DNA from: Bifidobacterium subtile
GTDB taxonomy: Bacteria > Actinomycetota > Actinomycetes > Actinomycetales > Bifidobacteriaceae
DNA length: 64,000 bases
Direction: 5' to 3'
NCBI RefSeq assembly: GCF_000741775.1
Contig: NZ_JGZR01000005.1
Span: 62,001-126,000, forward strand
Part shown: in pieces, positions 34,981-44,209 of the stretch
Layout of the letters: each line of letters begins with the position of its first letter
Position numbering within the stretch: position 1 is the stretch's first letter
Made by a program: the position numbers and the translations under genes
The notes under the pieces: model-generated
Seen by the model: only the letters and a program-made list of their open reading frames with translations
The model's database searches: none
Told to the model about the DNA's origin: nothing

Positions 34981-35664
34981 ATGAATGAAAACGCCTGTGA
35001 CGAATCGGACATGCTGCATACGCCCAGACTGATCCTGCGCCGCTGGCAGGTCGGGAACGAAATCGAGATTTCCGCGCAATACTCCTACGCCACCAATCCG
35101 GACGTCACCAGAGCCAGCGGCTGGGCGCCTTATGACGACATCGAGGAGTGCCGCAGCTACCACGACAAGGTCCAGGCGCCCGATCCGGAGTGCTTCGCGA
35201 TCATTCTCAAGCGGACCGGCCTGCCTATCGGATCCATCGCGTTCAAGCCGCTGCCCGCCGCCCAGAAGCTTCCGGACGGCGGCGATCCGGCTGCCTGCCG
35301 CGAAGTGGGATTCTGGCTGGGCGAGCCGCACTGGGGCCGCGGCTTCATGCCGGAGGCGCTTAGGGCGATGCTGCGCCACGGCTTCGAGAATCTGGGCCTC
35401 AGCACCGTATACGCCCGTCATTTTCTGGACAACACCCGTTCGCGCATTCTGCTGGAACATTGCGGATTCGCTTACGACCACACCGAATACGACAACTCCT
35501 TCCCCTCGCTCGGCGAAATCCGGGACGAGGATGTGCTCGCGCTCACCGCGCAGAACTGGCGCGAACGGCGCAAGCAGCTGAACGTGCCCGACGCGCCGAA
35601 GCACATCGGCTCGGGCGCGTATTGGGGCAGCGACCCCACCATCGCGAAGCGGCCGCAGTGCTGA
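34981..35664 (+). CDS. GNAT-family acetyltransferase (RimJ/RimL-like)
   Basis: 227 residues. The N-terminal signature LHTPRLILRRWQ is typical of the RimJ/RimL group that acetylates ribosomal protein N-termini or other amines. The acetyl-CoA-binding region is REVGFWLGEPHWGRGFMPEALRAMLRHGFENLGLSTVYARH, and the final strands are SRILLEHCGFAYDHTEYD. The C-terminal 30 residues are unusual and not part of the fold. It starts 164 bp from the tRNA and appears monocistronic. The substrate cannot be told from sequence. Confidence 0.88.
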   Translation: MNENACDESDMLHTPRLILRRWQVGNEIEISAQYSYATNPDVTRASGWAPYDDIEECRSYHDKVQAPDPECFAIILKRTGLPIGSIAFKPLPAAQKLPDGGDPAACREVGFWLGEPHWGRGFMPEALRAMLRHGFENLGLSTVYARHFLDNTRSRILLEHCGFAYDHTEYDNSFPSLGEIRDEDVLALTAQNWRERRKQLNVPDAPKHIGSGAYWGSDPTIAKRPQC

Positions 35665-35889
35665 ATATGCTGATGTCGTGACTTTCACTACGCTGCGATT
35701 TCCAATACATGGCGAACTTCGACGCGACGGCCTTCAACGTGACGGCCTTCAAAGCAATGTCCTTCGATAACAATGACGATTTCGATGCGATGACACGTTC
35801 AATGCAATGACCGAGTAGCCCACGGCTGACGCGAATCCGATGATTCCATGGTGCAATAATCGTCACAATGCGATGAAATGCGATGAATA

Positions 35890-37089
35890 ATGCATCGTGT
35901 CTTATCGCATGGATACCATGGGCACATGGGGATGCATAGGGAAACGCCACATGGCGACAGCGCAAACGGCAGTGCGCTTGGACAGACTGCAGGTAAGTCC
36001 GCGGCGGCTTTCGCCCCATTCGATCATCGCCCGTGCGGCGAGAAGAACCTCACTTTCACCTATATGCAGCAGACCTTCGCCACGGCGGGCTTGGCCTGGG
36101 ATGAATTCGATCAGGACGGCCTCCATCTGCATGACGCCCAGGGCGCGTTCACCGGAGCGGCGCTGCTGCTCTCCGATCAGAACCCTTTTGCTGTGAAATG
36201 CGCGGTTTTCGCTGGAGACACCAAAACGCAACTCAAGGACCGCGTTGAAATCCGCGGCTCGGCGCTGCGCCAGATCAACGATGCCGCGCATTTCCTCACG
36301 CTGCATAATATCGACGGCCAGTGGCCCGAGGCGGCGCTGCACGAATCGCTGGTCAACGCCGTGCTGCATCGCGATTACGAGTATTCGGGGCCGATTCTCG
36401 TCAACGTCTTCTCCAATCGCATCGAGATCGTCTCGCTGGGCGGCCTCGTCCGCGGCCTGCAGATCAACGATCTGCTCAACGGCATCTGCCAGCCGCGCAA
36501 TGCTTGGCTTGTGCCGATATCCACTGCATTGGGAATCGGCGAGAACTATGGCACGGGCATCCCGCGCATCATGGACGCATACGCCACCAGCTCGGCCAGC
36601 CCGCAGTTGCGCGTCGGTCCCTCCTCCGTGGCGATGGTCCTCCCCGTGCCGGTGCTCGACGACGAGTCGTGGAATGAGGAGAACGAAGGACACGACGGCG
36701 GCGACGATGACGAGCATCAGCGTACCGAGCCCGCGGCCAAGCGCTACGCATTCCCCGAGCTGCGGCCCTACATCACGCAGGATCACGCGCAGGCTCTGGT
36801 CGGCGCCAGAGTAATCGGCGTCGCCCCGCTTTCCACGCTGGTGCTCGGCACCGGGGCGACGCCCGAGGAGCAGCCGCTCGAGCCGCCCCATTCCTATGTC
36901 GTGCAAATGCTCGAGGAAGTGACGCTGCATCTCATGGCGAGCAACGGCGTTGCCTTAGTGCGCAAGGATCTCGAAATGCAGTTGGGCCTGAGCCGCAACC
37001 AAACAGCCTATCTGCTGCGTAGTCTGACCAGGCAGGGCAAGATTCGCAGGGTCGGTCACTCGCGGGCCACGCGATATTATCTGAGCTGA
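35890..37089 (+). CDS. ATP-binding (HATPase_c_4/AlbA_2-like) transcriptional regulator
   Basis: 399 residues. Residues about 50-130 look like the end of an AlbA_2 (Schlafen-type) domain (FTGAALLLSDQNPFAVKCAVF). Residues about 135-260 hold an ATPase of the HATPase_c_4 family, with ALHESLVNAVLHRDYEYSGPI and GENYGTGIPRIMDAY. The C-terminus (LEMQLGLSRNQTAYLLRSLTRQGKIRRVGHSRATRYYLS) is a winged helix. Such proteins are annotated as putative transcriptional regulators, and the role of ATP binding is unknown. An acidic insert (NEENEGHDGGDDDEHQ) separates the parts. The AlbA_2 domain appears shortened at the N-terminus. The start is uncertain; the ATG at 35926 is an alternative. Confidence 0.75.
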   Translation: MHRVLSHGYHGHMGMHRETPHGDSANGSALGQTAGKSAAAFAPFDHRPCGEKNLTFTYMQQTFATAGLAWDEFDQDGLHLHDAQGAFTGAALLLSDQNPFAVKCAVFAGDTKTQLKDRVEIRGSALRQINDAAHFLTLHNIDGQWPEAALHESLVNAVLHRDYEYSGPILVNVFSNRIEIVSLGGLVRGLQINDLLNGICQPRNAWLVPISTALGIGENYGTGIPRIMDAYATSSASPQLRVGPSSVAMVLPVPVLDDESWNEENEGHDGGDDDEHQRTEPAAKRYAFPELRPYITQDHAQALVGARVIGVAPLSTLVLGTGATPEEQPLEPPHSYVVQMLEEVTLHLMASNGVALVRKDLEMQLGLSRNQTAYLLRSLTRQGKIRRVGHSRATRYYLS

Positions 37090-37176
37090 TTGCAATCTGC
37101 ATCGACGATCGGCATTGCCGCCTTCTGACCGATTGCGTCAATGCCGCAACGATATGGCCCGCGACACGACGGTTTA

Positions 37177-37212
37177 GCAGTTCGGCAGTTCGGCAATTCA
37201 GCAGTTCGGCAG
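37177..37212. repeat. 8-bp tandem repeat
   Basis: Unit GCAGTTCG repeats about four and a half times, the third copy being GCAATTCA. It lies between two convergent genes. Variable copy number would be expected. Confidence 0.75.
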
Positions 37213-37291
37213 CATAAGCGCACCACGGGCGTGCAAATGTCTGCCGAGCATCCTTAGCGCCAATCTCCTGAGACCGCTTAGCGGCGTGGAC

Positions 37292-38407
37292 TCAGATACC
37301 CGTATCTCGGCGAATTCGGGCACGATGCGACATGGCCCGTATCTGAGCGTAATAGCGCTCCTCGTTCAGGCCGTCAACGGTGGGAGTGTTGCGCAGCGTC
37401 ACCCCGTCCAGCCCGCCGGCCGCAGCGATTCGAGCGAGCAGATCGCGATGCCACGCCTCGTCCAGAATCGCTTCGAGACGGCGGCAGCCCAAAGAATACA
37501 TCGCGCACACCAGCGCATGGCCTCCCCAGTTCGAGGTGCCCGCCACGATGAGCTCGCGCGTGGCGACACTACAGGCGATATGCGTACCGTCCGCGACGGC
37601 GCCTTCGATGGCGAATCGCGCGATGCGACCCATGCCTATCTCATTGCCGCCGTCGCCGATGCCGATCGTATGCAGGCCAAGCGAAGCCAGGCGGCTGAGC
37701 GGGGCCGTCCACTCGAGGATGTCCATGCCGCGCATATTCCTCGGTATGCCATCGAGCGACGGACCGACGCGTTCGATGAATATGACCGTGTCGATGGATC
37801 GCGCCCGCACCAACGTCGTAACGGACTCCAGCCACGCGGCGAAACGCTCACCCCCGGGAGCGATGAGCACATGGTCGTCAGGCAGCGTGCCGTGCGCCGC
37901 CGCAGCGACCACCGGCTCGCACCATGCATCGCTGACCAGCCAAGCGTCTCCCCCTATGGAGCGCAGCGCGGAGCACAGCTCCACAGCCCCTGCGGGGCCA
38001 TCGGTTTCAGCGGCCGGGTACCGGGCATGCGGGATGTAGAACCCGGTCACGACCAGCGCCTTACGTCTGGCGCCTGCGGAGAGCCAGCGTGCGGCCCGGA
38101 ACAGATCGCCCTTCACGAAGGTCATGAGCGTCTCGCTGCCGCGTCCCACATCGTGGGCGGCCATGGTCTGGATGCCGGTCACATTGCGATAACGCCGCCA
38201 CACGCCCAACGACGCCCACAGGAGCCGGATGCCATTCCCTTTGCCGCTGCGCACCGCCTTGCTGGGCGCATTGTTTTTGGCACCGCTGTTTTTGAAGATA
38301 CCGCTATTGAGAACACTGCCCTTGAAAGCCTTGCCTTCGCGGGCGGCTCCTTCGCGGGCATCCTCTTCGCGAGCGACGTCCTCGTGCGCATAGTGGCCGT
38401 TGTTCAT
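37292..38407 (-). CDS. DUF4392 protein, D-glutamate cyclase-like
   Basis: 371 residues. The first 60 are low complexity. The rest matches the DUF4392 family: VTGFYIPHARYPAAETDGPAGAVELCSALRSIGG, FIERVGPSLDGIPRNMRGMDI, LGLHTIGIGDGGNEIGMGRI and HIACSVATRELIVAGTSNWGGHALVCAM. In vertebrates this domain forms the C-terminal half of D-glutamate cyclase (DGLUCY), which interconverts D-glutamate and 5-oxo-D-proline. Its ATG overlaps the accC stop (ATGA), so it is the last gene of the 5-oxoproline cluster. The N-terminal partner domain of the vertebrate enzyme, DUF1445, is a separate gene at 43134-43931. Activity here is inferred from family and context. Confidence 0.85.
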   Translation of the reverse strand: MNNGHYAHEDVAREEDAREGAAREGKAFKGSVLNSGIFKNSGAKNNAPSKAVRSGKGNGIRLLWASLGVWRRYRNVTGIQTMAAHDVGRGSETLMTFVKGDLFRAARWLSAGARRKALVVTGFYIPHARYPAAETDGPAGAVELCSALRSIGGDAWLVSDAWCEPVVAAAAHGTLPDDHVLIAPGGERFAAWLESVTTLVRARSIDTVIFIERVGPSLDGIPRNMRGMDILEWTAPLSRLASLGLHTIGIGDGGNEIGMGRIARFAIEGAVADGTHIACSVATRELIVAGTSNWGGHALVCAMYSLGCRRLEAILDEAWHRDLLARIAAAGGLDGVTLRNTPTVDGLNEERYYAQIRAMSHRARIRRDTGI

Positions 38408-40197
38408 AGCACCTCACCCAACTGCTGGCCGAATTCGACGAAATCTCCCGCCGCCGCCTGACTGCGCAGCACGCCGGCACGGGAAGCAGCGACCTGCGTC
38501 TCCATCTTCATGGCTTCGATGACGACGACGGGCTCGTCCTCATCCACGCTCGCCCCGTCCTCAACCAGCCAACGGACCACCGTACCGGCGAGCGGGGAGA
38601 CAATGGCATCGTCAGATTGGGCATTCTGCGCGTCATTGCTCGCCTGGCCGTCGCAGCCATGACTCGCGGTTGAATCCGGCGCATCACCACGCCCGCCAGC
38701 CGATGCCGCAAGCGCATTCAGCTGCGCACCCAACTGTGCGGGCAGGCCGAGTTCGACGCGCCTGCCATCGAGTTCAATCCAGGTGCGCGTCACGGCTTCG
38801 CTGTCCGCGCGCGTGCCCGGAGTCCCGCCGTCAAGCGACTCGGATGCGGTGCGCGGCAGGAACGCCTCTTCAATCCACCGGGTGTAGACGCTGAAGCGCC
38901 CCTCGTCGGCGAAGTCGGGTTCGCGCAACACGGCTTTGTCGAATGGCACGACGGTGGGCACGCCTTCGATATGCAGCTCGTCAAGAGCGTGCCGCATGCG
39001 TCTGATGCACTCGACACGGGTGCCAGCGTGGACGATGAGCTTGGCGAGCATCGAATCGAACTGATCCGGGATTTTCGAACCCGCGGCGATACCGGTGTCG
39101 AATCGCACGCCGGGTCCGCTCGGCGAGCGCAATGCGCTGATGACGCCGGGGAACGGCACGAAACCCCGAGCGGGATCCTCCGCGTTGATGCGGCATTCGA
39201 TCGCATGCCCGCGCGTATCCGGTCGCAGGCCGGCGAGCGACCCGCCTTCGGCGATGCGCAGCTGCTCGCGGACCAAATCGATGCCGCTGACCATTTCGGT
39301 GACCGGATGCTCGACCTGGATGCGCGTGTTCACTTCCATGAAGGACATCGTCCCGTCGTCGGCGACGAGGAATTCCACCGTGCCAGCGCCCACGTAGCCG
39401 ACTTGCGAGCAGATCGCCACGGCGGCATCCTCAAGACGCGCGGTCGTTTCATCGCTCAGGAACGGCGCAGGAGCCTCTTCGATGAGCTTCTGGTTGCGCC
39501 GCTGCAGCGAGCAATCCCTCGTGCCTACGGCGATCACGGTGCCGCAGGCGTCGCCAAGCACCTGCACCTCCACATGGCGCGGCCGGTCCAGAAAACGCTC
39601 GATGAAGCAGTCGCCATTGCCGAAGGCGAGTTCGGCCTCATGGGTCGCTGTCGCAAACGCCTCGCGTACCTCGTCGAGCCGGCGCACGACCTTGAGCCCC
39701 CGTCCGCCGCCGCCATGTACGGCTTTGATCGCCAGCGGCAGCCCGTATTCCTTGGCGAAATCCACGACTTCGGCGGGGTCATGCACCGGAGCCGTGGTGC
39801 CGGGAGCCATAGGCGCCCCGACCTCGGCGGCGATGGCGCGGGCCTGCACCTTGTCGCCCAGCGCTCGAATCGCGTCTGGACTCGGACCTATCCATATCAT
39901 GCCGGCGTCGATTACCGCCTGCGCAAAATCGGCGTTCTCCGAGAGGAAGCCGTAGCCCGGATGCACCGCGTCGGCCTTGGCTTCGCGGGCGACGCGCATG
40001 ATCGCCTCAATGCTCAGGTAGGTCTGCTGCGAGCTGCGGCCATGCAGGGCGTAGGCCTCGTCGGCTAGATTGACGAATAGCGCATCCGCATCGTCGTCGG
40101 CGTATACGGCGATCGCCGTGCGCCCGTCGTCGTGGCAGGCATGGATGATGCGCACGGCGATCTCCCCACGATTGGCTATTACAATCCGCTGCATCAT
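38404..40197 (-). CDS. Biotin carboxylase fused to a biotin carrier domain
   Basis: 597 residues. The biotin carboxylase part begins RIVIANRGEIAVRIIHACHD and has the ATP-grasp segment LAIKAVHGGGGRGLKVV, DCSLQRRNQKLIEEAPAP and MEVNTRIQVEHPVTEMV. The C-terminal biotinyl domain has the lysine in EAMKMETQV. A low-complexity linker of about 40 residues (AASAGGRGDAPDS...) joins them. There is no carboxyltransferase of the acyl-CoA type next to it; instead it overlaps, by ATGA, the fused PxpB-PxpC gene, whose domains share the fold of urea-carboxylase carboxyltransferase. This implies that the cluster acts through carboxybiotin. Its start overlaps the pxpBC stop, again by ATGA. Confidence 0.93.
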   Translation of the reverse strand: MMQRIVIANRGEIAVRIIHACHDDGRTAIAVYADDDADALFVNLADEAYALHGRSSQQTYLSIEAIMRVAREAKADAVHPGYGFLSENADFAQAVIDAGMIWIGPSPDAIRALGDKVQARAIAAEVGAPMAPGTTAPVHDPAEVVDFAKEYGLPLAIKAVHGGGGRGLKVVRRLDEVREAFATATHEAELAFGNGDCFIERFLDRPRHVEVQVLGDACGTVIAVGTRDCSLQRRNQKLIEEAPAPFLSDETTARLEDAAVAICSQVGYVGAGTVEFLVADDGTMSFMEVNTRIQVEHPVTEMVSGIDLVREQLRIAEGGSLAGLRPDTRGHAIECRINAEDPARGFVPFPGVISALRSPSGPGVRFDTGIAAGSKIPDQFDSMLAKLIVHAGTRVECIRRMRHALDELHIEGVPTVVPFDKAVLREPDFADEGRFSVYTRWIEEAFLPRTASESLDGGTPGTRADSEAVTRTWIELDGRRVELGLPAQLGAQLNALAASAGGRGDAPDSTASHGCDGQASNDAQNAQSDDAIVSPLAGTVVRWLVEDGASVDEDEPVVVIEAMKMETQVAASRAGVLRSQAAAGDFVEFGQQLGEVL

Positions 40198-42110
40198 GCC
40201 GCCTTCTTTGCTTGTTGCCTATCAGTCTGCTGAATATCCTGCTGGTTGCCTGTCCGTTCAGCGCCGTTGCAATCAGCGCCGTGCGGGTCGGCATCGAGCC
40301 GATCGACGCCGGCCCGATCTGCGTTCATCGCATCGGTATTCATTCCAGCGGTGTCCATCCCATCGCCTTCGACACCCATGCTGACTGAAACACTGTCTGC
40401 GGCGCCATCCGCGGCAGTACCCGGGTCACGGCCCGGCACTCGGAACCGCACCAGCGCACCCGCTGGCAATTGGCCCGCGAGCGCCAGCGAATCCGGGTCG
40501 AGCACGGCGATCACCGGGTAGCCACCAGTCACTGGATGGTCGCGCAGGAACAGCACCGGCTGGCCATTGCCGGGCACCTCGATGGCTCCAGCCACCGTGC
40601 CTTCGCTGTCCAGCTCCCTTGTCACGATCCGCTCCAACGGTCGTTCGGCATTCAGCCGCAGCCCGACACGATCGGAGCGCGTCGTCACGCTCCAGCATTG
40701 GCCAAGCAAGTCATCGATGGCCTGCGCGGTGAACCAGTCGTCGCGCGGCCCGAGTGCCGCGGTCAGTTCGGTGACCGATCCGCGTGCCGGCAGGCGCGAC
40801 CAGTCGACGCCGTGCCCGGTTATCGTGTGAGGCTCGTCGGTAAAGCCAAGAAAATCATCGGCGCGAATCGGTCCGGGGCCGATATGCGACATCGTGTCGC
40901 CGGAAGCGCTGCCCAGCACTTGCTCGACCGCAAAGCCGCCCTGCACGGCAAGATAGTCACGCAATCCGTCGCGCAGAGTCCCCAGCTCCACGCTGTCGCC
41001 ATCGTTCAGGATGAACGCCTCCTGACGCGCTATGGCAGTAAAGGAGCCGTCCTTCCCGCAGATGATGATCGGCGCCCGCGCACCCGCCAGCGCGACCACT
41101 GCCTCACCTATGGCGGCGAAGCATGCCCCTCCGCCGGCGATTTCGATTGCCGGCGTGCCGGCAGGATTGCCGACAAGCGCATTGGCCCGATGCAATGCCG
41201 TCGGGTCCGCCGCGCCGGAGGCGGTCACGCCCATGCTCGCAGCCGTGCGGCCGTCATCCTCGAATATGGCGAAGGCACCGGGCCGTACCACGCGCAGACC
41301 ATGTACGAGCACTGGCGTTGGCGCAGATCCGGCCCGTCGCCGAGTCGTCTGCTGGCCCTGTCGGCCCTGTCGAGCGGCGATGCCGACGCGATTCGCTGCG
41401 GCAGACGAATCGGCGTCTGCATCGGTCCCATCCGCCGCACTGCGATTGCTGCCGCCAACGGCGCCGATTCGCTCATGGGATACGCAGAATCGAACGCTGT
41501 CGCCCGGCTGTATCAGCGCCGGCGGGTCATGCCGCTCATCCCACAGCGCGACTGGCGTGAAGCCGATCAGCTGCCAGCCGCCCGAACTCGCGCGCGGATA
41601 GACGCCGCTGTACGCGCCGGCGAGTCCGACAGAACCCGCCGGCACGCGCAGCCGCGGTTCTTGGCGGCGTGGCACATTGAACAACGGGTCGTCGCCCGTC
41701 AAATACGCGAATCCTGGCGCGAAGCCGACGAAGGCCGCCGTCCACGAACATGACGTATGCCGCTCGACCAGCTGCTGCGGAGAGATGCCCAGCATGGCGG
41801 CGACCGCGTCCAAATCCTCGCCATCGTAGATGACCGGCACATCGACGGTGCGGCTCTCGCGGGCCGATTGGGGCTTATCGCTGCGCAGATCGCGGATTGC
41901 ATGCTCGATCGACATGCGCGAGACTTCCAGCGGCTCGAAGCGCACGAGCAGCGTGCGTGCGGCCGGCACGATTTCAGTAAGCCGCGCCAGGCAGGAGTCG
42001 CCTTCGCGCTGCCGCTGGGAGATGGCATCGAACAGGCTCATGACATCGTGCGCGTCTCCGGCATCGAGTTCTACGAGCAGCGCCGAGGTGCCGACGTTCA
42101 GGAAGCGCAT
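40194..42110 (-). CDS. Fused 5-oxoprolinase subunits B and C (PxpB-PxpC; KipI-KipA)
   Basis: 638 residues. Residues 1-210 are the PxpB/KipI domain ([73 protein letters not shown]). Residues about 250-560 are the PxpC/KipA domain ([79 protein letters not shown]). The two are normally separate genes. PxpA, PxpB and PxpC together hydrolyse 5-oxoproline to glutamate with ATP. The linker (residues 215-250) and C-terminus are low complexity. It overlaps pxpA by 13 bases and accC by four. Confidence 0.92.
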   Translation of the reverse strand: MRFLNVGTSALLVELDAGDAHDVMSLFDAISQRQREGDSCLARLTEIVPAARTLLVRFEPLEVSRMSIEHAIRDLRSDKPQSARESRTVDVPVIYDGEDLDAVAAMLGISPQQLVERHTSCSWTAAFVGFAPGFAYLTGDDPLFNVPRRQEPRLRVPAGSVGLAGAYSGVYPRASSGGWQLIGFTPVALWDERHDPPALIQPGDSVRFCVSHERIGAVGGSNRSAADGTDADADSSAAANRVGIAARQGRQGQQTTRRRAGSAPTPVLVHGLRVVRPGAFAIFEDDGRTAASMGVTASGAADPTALHRANALVGNPAGTPAIEIAGGGACFAAIGEAVVALAGARAPIIICGKDGSFTAIARQEAFILNDGDSVELGTLRDGLRDYLAVQGGFAVEQVLGSASGDTMSHIGPGPIRADDFLGFTDEPHTITGHGVDWSRLPARGSVTELTAALGPRDDWFTAQAIDDLLGQCWSVTTRSDRVGLRLNAERPLERIVTRELDSEGTVAGAIEVPGNGQPVLFLRDHPVTGGYPVIAVLDPDSLALAGQLPAGALVRFRVPGRDPGTAADGAADSVSVSMGVEGDGMDTAGMNTDAMNADRAGVDRLDADPHGADCNGAERTGNQQDIQQTDRQQAKKAA

Positions 42111-42952
42111 GGCCGGCCCTCACCCGCGAACGATGACAATGCGACGCCGTTCGATTCCAAGCGCTCGCGCACCGCCCGCGCCATATCCACGGCGCTGGGA
42201 CTGTCGCCGTGCACGCAGATGGAGTCGGCGTCGATACGGATCATCGTCCCATCGATGGCCTCGATGGTGCCGCCGGCAACGAGCTTCGCGATACGATCGG
42301 CCACCTCGCCCACGTCATGGATGACCGCGCCGGATTGCGAGCGCGGGACCAGTCGGCCGTCAGGCATGTAGGCGCGGTCGGCGAAGGCCTCGCTAAAGAC
42401 GCGCAGCCCGGCATCGGCGGCGATGAGGCCAACGACCGAGCCGGGCAAAGTGAGCAATCCCAGCGACGAGTCGACGGTCATGATGGCGTCGACGACGGCA
42501 CGAGCCTGCGTTTCGTCCACGGCGATGCGGTTGTACAGCGCCCCGTGCGGCTTGACGTATGACACGCTGGCTCCCACGCTTGCGGCGATGCCTTCGAGCG
42601 CCGCGATCTGGTAGATGACGTCGGCCTTGAGATCTCCCGGCTGCTCATCGAGAAAACGCCGTCCGAATCCGGAAAGGTCGCGGTAGGCCACGTGAGCGCC
42701 GATGCACACATGGTTGGCTGCGGCTTGAGACGCCGTGCGCAGGATCCCTGCGGGGTCGCCCGCATGGAATCCGCAGGCGATGTTCGCACTGGTCACCACA
42801 TCGAGCAGGGCCTTGTCGTCACCGAGCGTCCAGCGGCCGAAGCTCTCCCCCATATCGCTGTTCAGGTCGACGCTCTTCGCGCCGGCGCCGCTGGGACCGC
42901 TGCGTGCCGCGCGGGCGGAACCGGAAGCGCTGTCGTCCTCGTCGAAAACCAT
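42098..42952 (-). CDS. pxpA: 5-oxoprolinase subunit A (PxpA; LamB/YcsF family)
   Basis: About 284 residues. Typical family motifs are [90 protein letters not shown], and [21 protein letters not shown] at the end. PxpA works with PxpB and PxpC on 5-oxoproline, a cyclic form of glutamate that arises spontaneously and from peptide turnover. The ATG at 42952 is eleven bases after GGAGG. An upstream ATG at 42988 is also possible. The first 25 residues are a weakly conserved acidic extension. Confidence 0.93.
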   Translation of the reverse strand: MVFDEDDSASGSARAARSGPSGAGAKSVDLNSDMGESFGRWTLGDDKALLDVVTSANIACGFHAGDPAGILRTASQAAANHVCIGAHVAYRDLSGFGRRFLDEQPGDLKADVIYQIAALEGIAASVGASVSYVKPHGALYNRIAVDETQARAVVDAIMTVDSSLGLLTLPGSVVGLIAADAGLRVFSEAFADRAYMPDGRLVPRSQSGAVIHDVGEVADRIAKLVAGGTIEAIDGTMIRIDADSICVHGDSPSAVDMARAVRERLESNGVALSSFAGEGRPCAS

Positions 42953-43133
42953 TACTGTGCCATCCTCCCTGTGTTGTCGATGATCCATACCGTCGATGAT
43001 TCCAATGTCGATATTTGCGAGGCTGCGTGTGATTGCCGGTGACCGTGCGCTGCCTGATACGCCACGCCTCAGCTGCGATTATGCACCTGTGTCATATACC
43101 GCTGTGCCATATGCCGCTGTGTCTTATGCACTG

Positions 43134-43931
43134 CTACGCCATGTACTGGCGATCGGGAACATCGGTGATGAACATGTACCCCGGCGCATGGGTTATGGCG
43201 AAGGGCGGACGCGAGGCCATGACCGCGGCCTGCGGGGTGACGCCGCACGCCCAGAACATGGGGATGTCTCCCGGTTCGAGAACAGGCGCGTCGCCGTAAT
43301 CGGGATGGGCGATGTCGCCGATGCCGATGCCTGCCGGGTCGCCCACCCATACCGGGGCCCCGTGGACGCCCGGATAGCGGCCTGAAATCCGCGCGGCCTG
43401 GGCCACTTGGCTCGGCTGGATGCCGCGCATCGAGACGACCATAGTGGAGCTGAACCGGCCCGCGTCGGCGCAGCGAATCGAGGTGTCGTACATCGGCACG
43501 TTGGCACCGGCAATAATATGACGCACTGGGATGCCTGCGTCCATCAGTGGGAATTCGAAGGTGAAGCTGCAGCCGATCAGGAAGGTGACCAGATCGTCAT
43601 GCTCGTCCCAAACATCGCGGATGTCGTCACAGGTGTCGGCCAGCTCGCCGTCTCGCCATATGCGGTAGCGTCCGATGTCGGTGCGGATGTCGGCCCCCGG
43701 AGCGATCTTCGGCTCGTATGATCCCGCGTCGAGCACCTCCAGAATGGGGCAGGGCTTCGGATTGCGCTGGGCGAACAGCAGGAAGTCGAAGGCGTACTCC
43801 TTCGGCAGGCTGATCATATTCGCCTGCGCGTATCCGCGGGCGATGCCGCAGGTCGGGCGCGCCTGCCCGTCCCTGAAAGCGCGGCGGGCCTGGGCGGGCG
43901 AAGCTGAAGCGTCGAGCGAGATGTGTTCCAT
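43134..43931 (-). CDS. DUF1445 family protein (YcsI-like putative hydro-lyase)
   Basis: 265 residues. Family motifs are [92 protein letters not shown] and [36 protein letters not shown]. The domain is the N-terminal half of vertebrate D-glutamate cyclase and is annotated as a hydro-lyase in bacteria, where it is often near kipI/kipA-type genes. It lies 181 bp upstream of pxpA and should share its transcript. I chose the ATG at 43931, close to the usual start. The other half of the vertebrate enzyme is the DUF4392 gene at 37292-38407. Confidence 0.88.
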   Translation of the reverse strand: MEHISLDASASPAQARRAFRDGQARPTCGIARGYAQANMISLPKEYAFDFLLFAQRNPKPCPILEVLDAGSYEPKIAPGADIRTDIGRYRIWRDGELADTCDDIRDVWDEHDDLVTFLIGCSFTFEFPLMDAGIPVRHIIAGANVPMYDTSIRCADAGRFSSTMVVSMRGIQPSQVAQAARISGRYPGVHGAPVWVGDPAGIGIGDIAHPDYGDAPVLEPGDIPMFWACGVTPQAAVMASRPPFAITHAPGYMFITDVPDRQYMA

Positions 43932-44209
43932 GCGGCTTATCCGTCCTTCGAATCGAGATTTCGTGCGCATGCGGGCGGCTGGTCTCCTTCCGCGTCGCAC
44001 TGCATTCCACGGTAAGCGCAAGAGGTTAAACGCGGATTACCATTGTCGAAACATGTGTTAACCGTGTCGCGCGGCAGCGGCCCCGTAGCCGCTCAGCACG
44101 CAGGTGTTCGCGACTTGGCTGCGTTGGTTGCGCGCCGATACGCGCCAAGGAGCGCACCGGTAATGTCGATGCGTTATCTTGTGCTTGAATCCAATGGAAA
44201 AGGAGCATC

